A stretch of 17,612 nucleotides of DNA from AC-37 sp035275105 (lineage in GTDB: Bacteria; Actinomycetota; Thermoleophilia; Solirubrobacterales; Thermoleophilaceae): contig DATENL010000375.1 of assembly GCA_035275105.1 (NCBI GenBank), positions 1 to 17,612 on the forward strand. The letters run 5' to 3'. A program made the position numbers and the translations under genes. Of this stretch, positions 1 through 7,643 are shown in pieces (position 1 is the first letter of the stretch; the number at the start of each line of letters is the position of its first letter). The notes beneath the pieces were generated by a model, which was given only the letters and a program-made list of their open reading frames with translations, made no database searches and was not told the DNA's origin.

Positions 1-505
1 GCTCGAGGTCGACCCGCGCCGGCGCGCCGGTCACGCGCTCCGCCAGCGCGCCGACGACCCGCGGGCGGTGCCGGAGCGCGCGCGTCCAGCCGTCCACGTC
101 GCGGCCGTAGTCGAGCCAGTCGTCGACCACGAACGCCACGGCAGGGATGCCGGCCCGGCGGACGTGCTCGACCATCGAGAGCGACATCCCGCCCATCGAC
201 CACCAGCTCACGACGTCGGGTGAGAAGTCGCGCAGCTCCTCGCGCAGCACCCGCGCGTTGTGACGCTCCAGGCGCGCCTTCTCGAGCGGCGGCAGGTGCG
301 GGAACTCGTGTGCGCGCCAGTACCAGCGCAGGTCGCGGCGCACGTTCGGGTCGTCGGGCTCGCTCGTGCCGCTGTCCACGTCCGTGGTGAGGACGCGCGT
401 CGCGTGGCCCTCACGCTCCAGGTGGAGCATCGCCGAGCGCCACATGAGCTCGTAGCCGCCGAACGAGTGCGGTGGATACATGTTGCCGAGCGCGAGGACC
501 CGCAT
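1..505 (-). CDS. Glycosyltransferase family 4, N-terminal part (3' end outside window)
   Basis: The minus strand stays open from an ATG at 505 to the left edge, giving 168 codons without a stop. The protein begins MRVLALGNMYPPHSFGGYEL, the usual start of GT4 (GT-B fold) enzymes: a first Rossmann strand, then a Pro/Gly-rich acceptor loop and a GGYE motif. A helix and the strand HATRVLTTD follow, and near residues 110-140 come segments of the type SPDVVSWWS and GIPAVAFVVDDWLDY. The nucleotide-sugar-binding C-terminal domain lies outside the window, so donor and acceptor cannot be predicted. It is probably cytoplasmic or membrane-associated. It diverges from the membrane glycosyltransferase at 515 with only 9 bases between start codons. 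The family call is fairly sure; the substrate is unknown. Confidence 0.8.
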   Translation of the reverse strand, partial: MRVLALGNMYPPHSFGGYELMWRSAMLHLEREGHATRVLTTDVDSGTSEPDDPNVRRDLRWYWRAHEFPHLPPLEKARLERHNARVLREELRDFSPDVVSWWSMGGMSLSMVEHVRRAGIPAVAFVVDDWLDYGRDVDGWTRALRHRPRVVGALAERVTGAPARVDLE

Positions 506-523
506 TCGTTAAGAATGCCCGAC
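506..523. promoter_or_regulatory. Very short divergent promoter region between GT4 and GT-C genes
   Basis: Only 9 bases separate the two ATG codons (505 on minus, 515 on plus), and the surrounding bases 503-517 are a near-palindrome with arms CATTC and GAATG. On the plus strand an AAGAAT box at 511-516 lies 7 bases before GTG 524. On the minus strand a weak CATTCT lies 6 bases before the ATG. Any -35 elements must lie inside the opposite gene. The boxes are weaker than others in the window, so this is tentative. Confidence 0.35.
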
Positions 524-1855
524 GTGGTGCGACGGCTGCGCATAACGCGCCGCGAGGCCCGGCTCCTGGCGCTGCTGCTGGTGCTCGGGTTCGCACTCCG
601 GGTCGCCTTCGTCGTGGCCACGCACGGCCACCAGCTCCTCGGCGACGAGCTGGAGTACGACAGCGAGGGGCGGTTCATCGCCGACGGCCACTGGTTCTGG
701 ACGCTCGCGCCGACGGGCGTGCCCCACGCCGGCATGTGGAAGGTGCCCGTCTACCCGGCCTTCGTCGGGGTTCTGTACAAGGTGCTGGGCGAGCACCCGG
801 ACCGCGTCCTGCTGGTGCAGACGCTGATCGGCCCGGTCACGATCTTCCTGACGTGGGTGCTCGCCCGGCGGCTGTTCGGGACCCGCGCGGCGTTCGTGGC
901 AGCCGCGCTGGTGGCGATCTGCCCGTTCGCCTGGCAGTTCGAGGTGCGCCTGCTGGCGGAGTCGATCGTGACCCCCCTGACGCTCCTGTTCATGATCGTG
1001 CTGGTCGAGCGACCGCTGACCCGGCGCCGCGTCGTGCTGGTCGGGGTGGTCCTCGGCGCGATCATCCTCACGCGCCCGTCAGCCGTCTATCTCGTGCCCG
1101 TGGTCGCGGTGGCCTTCGTGCTCGCGGGCGGCCTGCGCCGCGGGGCGCTGTCTACGGCCGCGGCCCTCGCGGTCACCGTGCTCGTGGTCGCGCCGTGGGT
1201 GGTGCGCAACCACTCGGTCAGCGGCGCGTGGGTGCTCTCGACCCAGGACGTGGCGCCGTACGGGACCTTCAACGACGACTCCGCGAACGACCCGGAGACG
1301 CCCTATGCGTGGCGGATCCACAACCGGCGCGACGCCCGGGTCCTCGCGCGCGCCCGCCAGCTCGGGGAGCTCGGCCTCCGCAACCGGCTTCGCCACAACA
1401 CGGTCGAATGGATCAAGGACCACCCGTTCTCGGTCGTCGAGGCGTTCTACTGGAACGGGCTGACGCGCCTGTGGGACGTGCGCCGTCCGCACCACCCCCT
1501 GAACGAGGCGAGGTACAGCGGGCGCCCGCGCTGGTTCGCGGCCATCGGCCTGGCGACGTACTGGCTCGCCCTGCCCTTCGCCCTGTTCGCGCTCTGGACG
1601 CTGCGCCGCCGGGTGGCGGTCTTCCTGCCCTTCGTCGTGCTGGCCCTGTCAGCCTCGGTGGTTTTCAGTGCCGAGGCCGAGACCCGCTACCGCGCGCCGT
1701 TCGACCCGCTCGTCGCCGTCCTCGCCGGGTTCGGAGCCGTAACGGCGTGGAACTCGGTCCGACGCAGGCGCGGGCTCCCACCGCTGCCGCCCGGCGAGGC
1801 TCATCGCGCCCGCGACAGCTCCGCCCAGGCCGACCCCGCGACGCGCGTCGCGTAG
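515..1855 (+). CDS. GT-C membrane glycosyltransferase (ArnT/PMT-2-like)
   Basis: A 446-residue polytopic membrane protein. Residues 17-36 form the first membrane segment, followed at 43-49 by an acidic motif GDELEYD in the first extracytoplasmic loop, where GT-C enzymes keep their catalytic acids. Many Leu/Val/Ala-rich segments follow, with LTRPSAVYLVPVV and APWVVRNHSVSGAWV, both typical of the PMT_2/ArnT-like group, and a late RYRAPFDPLVAVLAG segment. Such enzymes move a sugar from a polyprenyl-phosphate donor to a glycan, lipid or protein outside the membrane. The frame is open upstream to 260, but that part is antisense to the GT4 gene and is not credible coding. ATG 515 is the first sensible start; GTG 524 is an alternative because an AAGAAT box ends 7 bases before it. 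The last 55 bases overlap the convergent GT2 gene. The substrate is unknown. Confidence 0.85.
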   Translation: MPDVVRRLRITRREARLLALLLVLGFALRVAFVVATHGHQLLGDELEYDSEGRFIADGHWFWTLAPTGVPHAGMWKVPVYPAFVGVLYKVLGEHPDRVLLVQTLIGPVTIFLTWVLARRLFGTRAAFVAAALVAICPFAWQFEVRLLAESIVTPLTLLFMIVLVERPLTRRRVVLVGVVLGAIILTRPSAVYLVPVVAVAFVLAGGLRRGALSTAAALAVTVLVVAPWVVRNHSVSGAWVLSTQDVAPYGTFNDDSANDPETPYAWRIHNRRDARVLARARQLGELGLRNRLRHNTVEWIKDHPFSVVEAFYWNGLTRLWDVRRPHHPLNEARYSGRPRWFAAIGLATYWLALPFALFALWTLRRRVAVFLPFVVLALSASVVFSAEAETRYRAPFDPLVAVLAGFGAVTAWNSVRRRRGLPPLPPGEAHRARDSSAQADPATRVA

Positions 1856-2664
1856 CCCAGCCGCGCGAGCCGGGCCATGCGCCGCCACTCGCCGGCGTCG
1901 AAGGACTCGGGGGAGTGCCCGTACTCCCGGAGCGCGCGATCGCCCCGAAGCGCCGGGCGGGGCCGGCGCCACGCCTGATAGCCCTCGCCCCAGCGGTAGA
2001 AGACCTGGTTGACCGAGTAGCCGTGCAGGAAGAACCGGCGCAGGAACGGCCGCGGCTCGGACTCGGCGAGGTGGCCGACCCGCGCGTCCGGGCAGAAGCC
2101 GAGGCCGTAGCCCGCGTCGCGGGCGCGCCAGCAGAAGTCCACGTCCTCCCCGATGTGCCGCCAGCTCGAGTCGAAGCCGCCGATCGCCTCGAACGCCTCG
2201 GCCTCCACCAGCAGGTTGGCGGTCGCGGCCCAGCCCTGGTCGACCCAGGCGCTCTGGCCGAACCGCCAGAGCGCCTCGAAGCGCTCGATCGCGTTCGGCT
2301 GCTCGCTGACTCGCAGCTCGACCTCGCCGGCCACGAGCGGCGCCCTGCCGGCGCAAGCGAGCAGCGCCTCGAGCCAGCCGGGGTCCGCAACGCAGTCCGC
2401 ATCGGTAAACGCGTATAGCCGCGCCTGCGCTGCCGCGGCGCCGCGGTTGCGCGCCCGCGAGCGGTTGGCCACCGGCTCCTCGACCACGCGCGCGCCGTGA
2501 GCCGCCGCGACCTCGGCCGTCCCGTCGGAGGAGTCGTTGTCCACGACCACGACCTCGAAACGCTCGCGCGCCAGCGTTTGCGCCCGGATGCTCTCGAGGA
2601 GCGGCGGAAGCGAGTCCGCGCCGTTGCGCACGGGAACGATGACGCTCACCTCCGGGGTCGGCAC
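1801..2664 (-). CDS. GT2 family glycosyltransferase
   Basis: A 287-residue soluble GT-A-fold enzyme. The N-terminus EVSVIVPVRNGADSLPPLL is the GT2 signature, VVVDNDSSDGT (about 39-49) binds the nucleotide, TDADC (87-91) is the DxD metal-binding motif, and IGGFDSSWRHIGEDVDFCWR (161-180) carries the acidic catalytic-base motif (ED at 173-174). It would transfer a sugar from a nucleotide donor to a growing lipid-linked chain on the cytoplasmic face. The start is GTG 2664; a TATTCT box ends 6 bases upstream and there is no Shine-Dalgarno, so the mRNA is probably leaderless. It diverges from the GT2 at 2688 and converges with the GT-C gene, overlapping it by 55 bases. The specific sugar cannot be told. 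Confidence 0.9.
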   Translation of the reverse strand: MPTPEVSVIVPVRNGADSLPPLLESIRAQTLARERFEVVVVDNDSSDGTAEVAAAHGARVVEEPVANRSRARNRGAAAAQARLYAFTDADCVADPGWLEALLACAGRAPLVAGEVELRVSEQPNAIERFEALWRFGQSAWVDQGWAATANLLVEAEAFEAIGGFDSSWRHIGEDVDFCWRARDAGYGLGFCPDARVGHLAESEPRPFLRRFFLHGYSVNQVFYRWGEGYQAWRRPRPALRGDRALREYGHSPESFDAGEWRRMARLARLGYATRVAGSAWAELSRAR

Positions 2665-2670
2665 CGGGCG

Positions 2671-2680
2671 AGAATAGACT
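2671..2680. promoter_or_regulatory. Overlapping divergent -10 boxes for GT2 pair 2664(-)/2688(+)
   Basis: The 23-base gap contains AGAATAGACT. On the plus strand TAGACT (2675-2680) is followed by 7 bases and GTG 2688. On the minus strand TATTCT (2676-2671) is followed by 6 bases and GTG 2664. The hexamers share two bases, so RNA polymerase binding to one should exclude the other. The spacing implies leaderless mRNAs. No clear -35 was found. Confidence 0.6.
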
Positions 2681-2687
2681 CGCCGCG

Positions 2688-3659
2688 GTGCCGCACGACG
2701 CGCAGACGCCGAGGGTCGCGGTCGCGGTCGTGTCGTGGAACACGCGCGACCTGCTGGACCGCTGCCTGCGCTCGCTCGAGCCCGAGGCGCGGCGCGGCGC
2801 GGCGGAGGTGTGGGTGGTCGACAACGCGTCGACCGACGGCTCGCCGGACCTCGTGCGCGACCGCTTCGACTGGGTCAGGCTCGTGGCGTCCGACGAGAAC
2901 CTCGGCTTCGGCCGCGCGGTGAACCTGGTGGCGCGCCAGACCGCGAGCGAGTGGGTCGCCCCGGCCAACGCCGACGTCGCGCTGCACCCCGGCGCGCTCG
3001 ACGCGATGCTCGCGGCCGGCGAGCGCGACCGGGGCGCCGGCGCGATCGCGCCGCGGCTCGTGCTGCCGGACGGCAGCACGCAGCACTCCGTCTACGCGTT
3101 CCCGTCGATCCCGTTCGCGCTGGTGCTGCACAGCGGCGCCGCGCGTCTCAGCCGGCGGCTGGGCGACCGGATGCAGCTGATCGGCTACTGGGACACCGAG
3201 CGCAACCGCCGCGTCCCGTGGGCGATCGCGGCGTTCCTCCTGGTGCGCCGGACGGCGTGGGACGAGATCGGCGGCTTCGACGAGCGCCAGTGGATGTACG
3301 CCGAGGACCTGGACCTCGGCTGGCGGCTCCGGCGCGCCGGCTGGGCGACCCGCTACGTGCCCGAGGCCGCCGTTGACCACGAGAGCAGCGCGTCGACGAC
3401 GCAGGCGTGGGGCGTCGAGCTGGCCCCCGTCTGGCAGCGCAGCACGTACGGGTTCATGGCGCGGCGGCTGGGCATGCCGCGCACTCTCGCGTTCGCCGCG
3501 ATCTACGTCGCCGGCACCGGCATCCGCTGGCTGCTCGGAGCGCCCGGCGCGCTGCTGCGCGGCGGAGCCGCCCGCGACGAGCACCGCGCGCTACGCCGCT
3601 GGGTGATGGTCCACGTGAGGGTGCTGCGCGACCGCGGGAAGGTGCTGGACTACTCGTGA
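2688..3659 (+). CDS. GT2 family glycosyltransferase (WbbL-like)
   Basis: A 323-residue GT-A enzyme. VAVAVVSWNTRDLLDRCL (about 10-27), VVDNASTDGS (43-52), DENLGFGRAVN (69-79), a NAD variant of the DxD motif (94-96), AAFLLVRRTAW (181-191) and YAEDLDLGWRLRRAGW (204-219, acidic pair E206-D207) match the rhamnosyltransferase-like WbbL group within GT2. The C-terminus (about 265-300) has hydrophobic stretches that may touch the membrane. Start GTG 2688 has a TAGACT box 7 bases upstream. The stop overlaps the next gene's start by 4 bases (GTGA), so the two are probably translationally coupled. Rhamnosyl transfer is only a family-level guess. Confidence 0.9.
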   Translation: MPHDAQTPRVAVAVVSWNTRDLLDRCLRSLEPEARRGAAEVWVVDNASTDGSPDLVRDRFDWVRLVASDENLGFGRAVNLVARQTASEWVAPANADVALHPGALDAMLAAGERDRGAGAIAPRLVLPDGSTQHSVYAFPSIPFALVLHSGAARLSRRLGDRMQLIGYWDTERNRRVPWAIAAFLLVRRTAWDEIGGFDERQWMYAEDLDLGWRLRRAGWATRYVPEAAVDHESSASTTQAWGVELAPVWQRSTYGFMARRLGMPRTLAFAAIYVAGTGIRWLLGAPGALLRGGAARDEHRALRRWVMVHVRVLRDRGKVLDYS

Positions 3660-4621
3660 GCGACCCGCGCGTGAGCGTCGTCGTCGCGTCGCACGGCCGC
3701 GCCGACCGGCTGCCGGCGCTGCTCGACTCGCTCGCCCTGCAGACGCTGCCGGGCGCGCTGTGGGAGCTGGTGGTGGTGCACACCTATCCCGCGGACGTGG
3801 CCGAGATGCTGTTCGATCGGCACGAGCTCGGCCGAGCCGGCCGCCTGCGCCACACGCGCGTCGAGGGGGCGCGGGCGCGGCCGTCGATTCAGCGCAACGT
3901 GGGCTGGCGGGCGGCGCGCGGCGAGCTGATCGTGTTCGTGGACGACGACTGCCGCACGACCCCGGAGTGGCTCGAGCGGCTCGTGACCGCCTCCGACGCG
4001 AACCCCGGCGCGATCGTCCAGGGGGCGACCCTTCCGGATCCGCTCGAGGAGCACGTGTTCGCGAACCCGCACGTGCGCACGCTGCGCATCCACCCGCCGA
4101 GCCGGGAGGCGCAGACCTGCAACATCCTCTACGAGCGCGGGCTGCTCGAGCGGGTCGGCGGCTTCGACGAGCGCGCGATCACGGGCGAGGACATCGACCT
4201 GTCGCTGCGAGCGCGCGACGCCGGCGCGCGGATCGCCGGCGAGGAGCGGGCGCTCGCCTACCACGCGATCGACGGGCTGTCGCTCCGCGAGAAGGTCCGC
4301 TCCCAGTACAAGTGGCAGCACCTGGCCTACGTCGTCAAGCGCAACCCGCGGCTGCGGGACTGGTGCGCGATGCGGGTCTGGTGGAAGGACGAGCACATGC
4401 ACGCGGTGCTCGCGCTCGCCGCGCTCGCGCTCGCCCGCCGGCGGCCGTGGGCGCTCGCGGGGCTCTACCCCTACTTCCGCGTCGAGCGCTACCGGCACGG
4501 CACGCCGCGCGCCAACCAGGTGCGCGCGATCCGCGAGATGCCGGCCCACCTCGTGGTCGAGCTGGCCGAGGTCGCGACGTTCGTCGTCGGCAGCGTCCGC
4601 TACCGGACGCTCCTGCTGTAG
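3656..4621 (+). CDS. GT2 family glycosyltransferase
   Basis: A 321-residue GT-A enzyme starting at a GTG that overlaps the upstream stop (GTGA). VSVVVASHGRADRLPALLDS (6-25) is the N-terminal nucleotide-binding strand and helix. The stretch SIQRNVGWRAARGELIVFVD leads into VDDDC (95-99), the metal-binding motif, and VGGFDERAITGEDIDLSLRA (167-186) carries the catalytic ED. The usual VVDDxSxD loop is altered here to VVVHTYPADV (about 39-48), so donor recognition may differ from its neighbours. It sits between a GT2 and a lipoprotein gene in a + strand run and probably extends the same glycan. The sugar is unknown. A longer frame upstream (from 3407) is a shadow of the preceding gene. Confidence 0.88.
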   Translation: MSDPRVSVVVASHGRADRLPALLDSLALQTLPGALWELVVVHTYPADVAEMLFDRHELGRAGRLRHTRVEGARARPSIQRNVGWRAARGELIVFVDDDCRTTPEWLERLVTASDANPGAIVQGATLPDPLEEHVFANPHVRTLRIHPPSREAQTCNILYERGLLERVGGFDERAITGEDIDLSLRARDAGARIAGEERALAYHAIDGLSLREKVRSQYKWQHLAYVVKRNPRLRDWCAMRVWWKDEHMHAVLALAALALARRRPWALAGLYPYFRVERYRHGTPRANQVRAIREMPAHLVVELAEVATFVVGSVRYRTLLL

Positions 4622-4625
4622 AAAT
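4619..4625 (+). promoter_or_regulatory. Possible internal -10 box embedded in the upstream stop codon
   Basis: TAGAAAT begins with the TAG stop of the preceding GT2 gene and lies 6-7 bases before GTG 4632, like the TAGAAT boxes elsewhere in the window. It could give the lipoprotein gene its own leaderless transcript. The match is imperfect (TAGAAA, or a seven-base form), so confidence is low. Confidence 0.35.
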
Positions 4626-4631
4626 CCGCGC

Positions 4632-5180
4632 GTGCGCCGCCTAGCGCTCCTGCTGATCCTCGTTCCGCTCGTGGCCGGCTGCGGATCCGGCGACGAGACG
4701 ACCACGGTCACCACCACCGAGACGGGCTCCGAGGAGGTCGTACCGACCGACACCGGTGCGACCGACACCGGGGCGACCGAGACCGAGCCGCCGCCGCCGG
4801 AGGAGGCGAAGGGCGAGCGCATCGAGGTCGGCGACCTCCTCTACTTCGAGATGCCCTCGAAGCGGATCGGCTGCGCGGCCACGACGAGCCCGACGACCCT
4901 CCGCTGCGACACCGCGTTCCCGACGCGCTTCAGCCGCAGCGGGCGCACCTGCGAGTTCGGCGACTTCGGTCAGGCCTTCATGCTGCGCCGCAGCGGGCGC
5001 GGGAGGCCGATCTGCGCGGGCGACACGGTCCTGTCGGCCACCGACCCGCGCACGATCCCGTACGGGAGCACGTGGCTGCTCGGCCCGTACTCGTGCACGT
5101 CGCGCAAGACGGGCCTGACGTGCCGCAACCCGGAGGGCCACGGGATCGCGCTGTCGCTCGAGGAGCAGCGCGTCTTCTAA
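4632..5180 (+). CDS. Secreted lipoprotein with DUF6636-like domain
   Basis: A 182-residue protein. Residues 1-17 are a lipoprotein signal peptide (two Arg, a Leu-rich core, lipobox VAGC with Cys17), so the mature protein should be anchored on the outer face of the membrane. Residues 18-62 are a Thr/Glu/Pro-rich linker with a short TDTGA duplication. Residues 65-182 form a compact domain with six cysteines (81, 92, 107, 128, 155, 164), probably three disulfides, and the features CAGDTV, PYGSTW, CTSRKTGLTCRN and GHGIALS. I recognise these from the actinobacterial DUF6636 family, whose function is unknown. It follows two GT2 genes by 10 bases, which suggests a cell-envelope role, but the link rests on position only. 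Confidence 0.85.
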   Translation: MRRLALLLILVPLVAGCGSGDETTTVTTTETGSEEVVPTDTGATDTGATETEPPPPEEAKGERIEVGDLLYFEMPSKRIGCAATTSPTTLRCDTAFPTRFSRSGRTCEFGDFGQAFMLRRSGRGRPICAGDTVLSATDPRTIPYGSTWLLGPYSCTSRKTGLTCRNPEGHGIALSLEEQRVF

Positions 5181-5181
5181 T

Positions 5182-5219
5182 CGGCGCGAACCAGTGCCCA
5201 CGCGCCTAGAATCGCGCCG
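5182..5219 (+). promoter_or_regulatory. Promoter with TAGAAT box inside an inverted repeat, upstream of AftB-like gene 1
   Basis: The 42-base gap holds TAGAAT (5207-5212), which ends 10 bases before GTG 5223. Arms CGGCGCGA (5182-5189) and TCGCGCCG (5212-5219) are exact reverse complements around it. They could form an RNA hairpin or an operator touching the -10 region. In such GC-rich DNA an 8-base arm can occur by chance. No T-run follows, so a classical terminator for the lipoprotein gene is not supported. Confidence 0.45.
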
Positions 5220-5222
5220 CGA

Positions 5223-6788
5223 GTGGGGGGTTCGCGGGGCGAGAGGATGCTTGTCGGTGGGGCCGGGCTGGCGAGCCTCCTCCTCTTCCTCCTGGTTCGG
5301 GAGTCGCTCACCGACGACGCGTACATCACGCTCGCGTACGCGAAGAACCTCGCACTCCACCTCCACTGGGGACTGATCCCGCAGGAGACCGCGAACACGG
5401 CCACCTCGCCGCTCGAGGTCGTGGTGCTCGGCGCGCTGAGCGCCGTCACGCGGATCGGCGGCGGGATCCACCCCGTGGCCGCGCTGGGAGTCCTCTTCGT
5501 GGTTGCGGGGACGGTCACCGCCTGGGGCTGGACGCGGGTGATGCGAGCGCTTGACCTCCCGTGGTGGACGGCGGCCGTCGGGGTGGCGCTCGCGCTGCTC
5601 AATCCCTTCCTCCTGTCGGCGGTGGGGCTCGAGGTGATCCTCGTCCCGGCCCTCCTCGTGCTGCTGCTCGCGATGGCCCTCGAGGGCCGGCCGGCTGCGT
5701 TCGGCGTGGTCGCGGGCCTCATGCTCCTGACGCGCCTCGACCTCCTGGTGTTCGTCGTGATCGTCGGCCTGGGCACCGAGGCGATTCGCCGACGGTGGCC
5801 GCGCGCGCTCCTCGTCCTGGCGGCGGTGGCCGGACCCTGGTTCCTGGCGAGCTGGCTGTTCCTCGGGTCCGCGATCCCGGACACGCTGGTCATCAAGGTC
5901 GACGAGGTGGGCGGGTTCGGTGAGCTCGACTACCTGACGGGGCCGATCGACTACCTGCGGGGGCGCCCGTGGGACGTCTCGCTCGCGTTCGCCCCGGCCC
6001 TGCTCGGGCTCGCCGCGACGGTCGCCTGGCTCGGCACGCGGGTCGTCGCCGGACGCGACTGGGCCGCGCGTGCGCCATGGGCGGCGCGGCTCGGCCCGGT
6101 GGTGGCGCTCGGCGCTGGAGCCGTCGCCTACTACGCGGTCTACTGCGTGCTGAGCGTCCCGCCGTACCACTGGTACTACATCCCGCCGGTCGCGGCACTG
6201 TCCCTGGTCGCCGTCGTGGTCGGCGTGGCCTGGCTGCGGCAGCCGAGCGGCGCTCCGGCTCGGTGGTCGACGGCGGCGGTGGTGCCCGTCGCGGCGCTCG
6301 CCGCGCTCGCGATAGGCGTCCTCGTGGCGGACCTCGCCCAGGGCGTGCCGTGGCGCTCGCCCGTGATCTTCGGGAACTACGCCAGCGCCAGCGACTACGC
6401 CCGGGTCGGGCTCGCGCTCCGCGGGCGGGTCGGGGCGGGCGTCACCAGCCCCGGCGAGATCGGCACGCTCGCGTACTTCTGCGAGTGCCCGATACTCGAC
6501 AAGTTCTCGGATCGCGGCGAGGTGGTCGAGCTCGTGGAGCGCGACCTCGACTACGGCAACCCCCTCAAGCGGGCGGCGCTCGCGGTGAACTACCTCTGGC
6601 TCGACCGCGACGAGAAGCCGAGGCGACCGGGGTACCAGCTCATCTACTACCGGGGACCGGAGACGAAGCCGGGTCCGTCGTCGTGGACCGTCTGGTCGGC
6701 GGCCTGGGGGATCGGGCACCTCGAGCTGACCCGGGTGCCGGGCGCGCGGCAACGGGCCGGACTAGTCGATCCCCAGCCGGTCCAGTAG
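5223..6788 (+). CDS. AftB-like GT-C membrane glycosyltransferase, paralog 1
   Basis: A 521-residue polytopic protein. After a first hydrophobic segment (about 10-25) comes TDDAYITLAYAKNLALHLHW (30-49). The adjacent aspartates D31-D32 in a DDAYI context are the hallmark of the GT-C group that includes the mycobacterial arabinofuranosyltransferase AftB, which uses decaprenyl-phosphate arabinose. Multiple membrane segments follow, then a conserved PPYHWYYIPP and an extracytoplasmic C-terminal part with SPGEIGTLAYFCECPILDKF. GTG 5223 is preferred over ATG 5247 because the N-terminus then aligns with the paralog at 9015. Residues 34-64 are identical to that paralog. The 3' end overlaps the convergent era gene by 27 bases. 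The donor sugar is not predictable from sequence alone. Confidence 0.83.
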   Translation: MGGSRGERMLVGGAGLASLLLFLLVRESLTDDAYITLAYAKNLALHLHWGLIPQETANTATSPLEVVVLGALSAVTRIGGGIHPVAALGVLFVVAGTVTAWGWTRVMRALDLPWWTAAVGVALALLNPFLLSAVGLEVILVPALLVLLLAMALEGRPAAFGVVAGLMLLTRLDLLVFVVIVGLGTEAIRRRWPRALLVLAAVAGPWFLASWLFLGSAIPDTLVIKVDEVGGFGELDYLTGPIDYLRGRPWDVSLAFAPALLGLAATVAWLGTRVVAGRDWAARAPWAARLGPVVALGAGAVAYYAVYCVLSVPPYHWYYIPPVAALSLVAVVVGVAWLRQPSGAPARWSTAAVVPVAALAALAIGVLVADLAQGVPWRSPVIFGNYASASDYARVGLALRGRVGAGVTSPGEIGTLAYFCECPILDKFSDRGEVVELVERDLDYGNPLKRAALAVNYLWLDRDEKPRRPGYQLIYYRGPETKPGPSSWTVWSAAWGIGHLELTRVPGARQRAGLVDPQPVQ

Positions 6789-7643
6789 CGCGTCGTCCGC
6801 GCGCCAGCCCCTTCGCACGCGCACCGACAGGTCCAGGTGCACCCGGCGGCCGGTGAGCGCCTCGATCTCGCGCCGCGCTGACGATCCGACGGCGCGCACC
6901 ATCTGGCCGCGCGCGCCGATCAGGATGCCCTTCTGCGACTCGGTCTCGGCCCACAGCCGGGCCTCCACCACGAGCAGGCCGTCGTCGCGCTCCGTGACCT
7001 CCTCGACCTCGACCTCGACCGCGTGCGGGAGCTCCTCGCGGGTCCGCGCGAGCACCTGCTCGCGGATCAGCTCGGCGATCCGGACCGGCAGCGGCAGGTC
7101 GGTGCGCTCCTCGGCCGGGTAGAGCAGCGGGCCCTCGGGCACCAGCGCGACCAGCGCCTCGACCAGCTCGCCCACCCCCTCCCCCGTGCGCGCGCTGACG
7201 GGGAACACGTCGCCGTCGAGCTCGAGCGAGGCGGCGGCCTCGAGGGCGTCGAGCGTCTGCGCCCGGCTGAGCACGTCGATCTTGTTGACGGCGATCGCCA
7301 CCGGCACGCCCGCGCCCGCGATCGCCCGGGCGATGAAGCGGTCGCCGGGACCGGCGCCCTGGTCGCCGGCGAGCACGAACAGCGCGGCGTCCGATTCGCC
7401 CAGCTCGTGCTCCATCCGCCGCTGCATGCGCTCCGTGAGCGGGTCGCGAGGGCGCTGCACGCCCGGCAGGTCGACCATCACGAGCTGCCAGTCGTCGCGC
7501 GTGGCGACGCCGCGGATCGCGCGGCGGGTGGTCTGCGGGCGGTTCGAGACGATCGCGACCTTCTCCCCCACGACGTGGTTCAGCAGGGTCGACTTCCCCA
7601 CGTTCGGGCGCCCGGCGAGCGAGACGAACCCGCTGCGCGTCAC
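6762..7643 (-). CDS. era: GTPase Era
   Basis: A 293-residue ribosome-assembly GTPase that binds the 3' end of 16S rRNA during 30S maturation. G1 is GRPNVGKS (11-18), the switch region has NRPQTTRRAIRG (34-45), G3 is DLPG (58-61, with Leu where Thr is usual), G4 is NKID (120-123) and G5 is SAR. The C-terminal KH domain (about 215-285) has GILIGARG in place of the common GKGG-type loop, then EIEALTGRRVHLDLSVRV. Length is close to the usual 300. I chose GTG 7643, which overlaps the ybeY stop by four bases (GTGA); the longer reading frame up to 7718 lies inside ybeY. It is the last gene of phoH-ybeY-era. Confidence 0.96.
   Translation of the reverse strand: MTRSGFVSLAGRPNVGKSTLLNHVVGEKVAIVSNRPQTTRRAIRGVATRDDWQLVMVDLPGVQRPRDPLTERMQRRMEHELGESDAALFVLAGDQGAGPGDRFIARAIAGAGVPVAIAVNKIDVLSRAQTLDALEAAASLELDGDVFPVSARTGEGVGELVEALVALVPEGPLLYPAEERTDLPLPVRIAELIREQVLARTREELPHAVEVEVEEVTERDDGLLVVEARLWAETESQKGILIGARGQMVRAVGSSARREIEALTGRRVHLDLSVRVRRGWRADDALLDRLGID

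Noticed and set aside
260..514. Upstream extension of the GT-C reading frame
   Set aside because: Antisense to the well-supported GT4 gene; the translation is not membrane-protein-like and the first membrane segment begins only after ATG 515.
1649..3079. Minus-strand open frame of 476 codons over the GT2 gene at 1801-2664
   Set aside because: The 1801-2664 frame has all GT2 motifs; this one only has Arg/Ala/Gly-rich composition and crosses a divergent promoter.
4641..6752. Very long minus-strand open frame (703 codons) opposite the lipoprotein and AftB-like gene 1
   Set aside because: Arg/Pro/Glu/His-rich low-complexity translation without any domain. It is the expected mirror of GC-rich coding sequence, and the plus strand has clear membrane and lipoprotein features.
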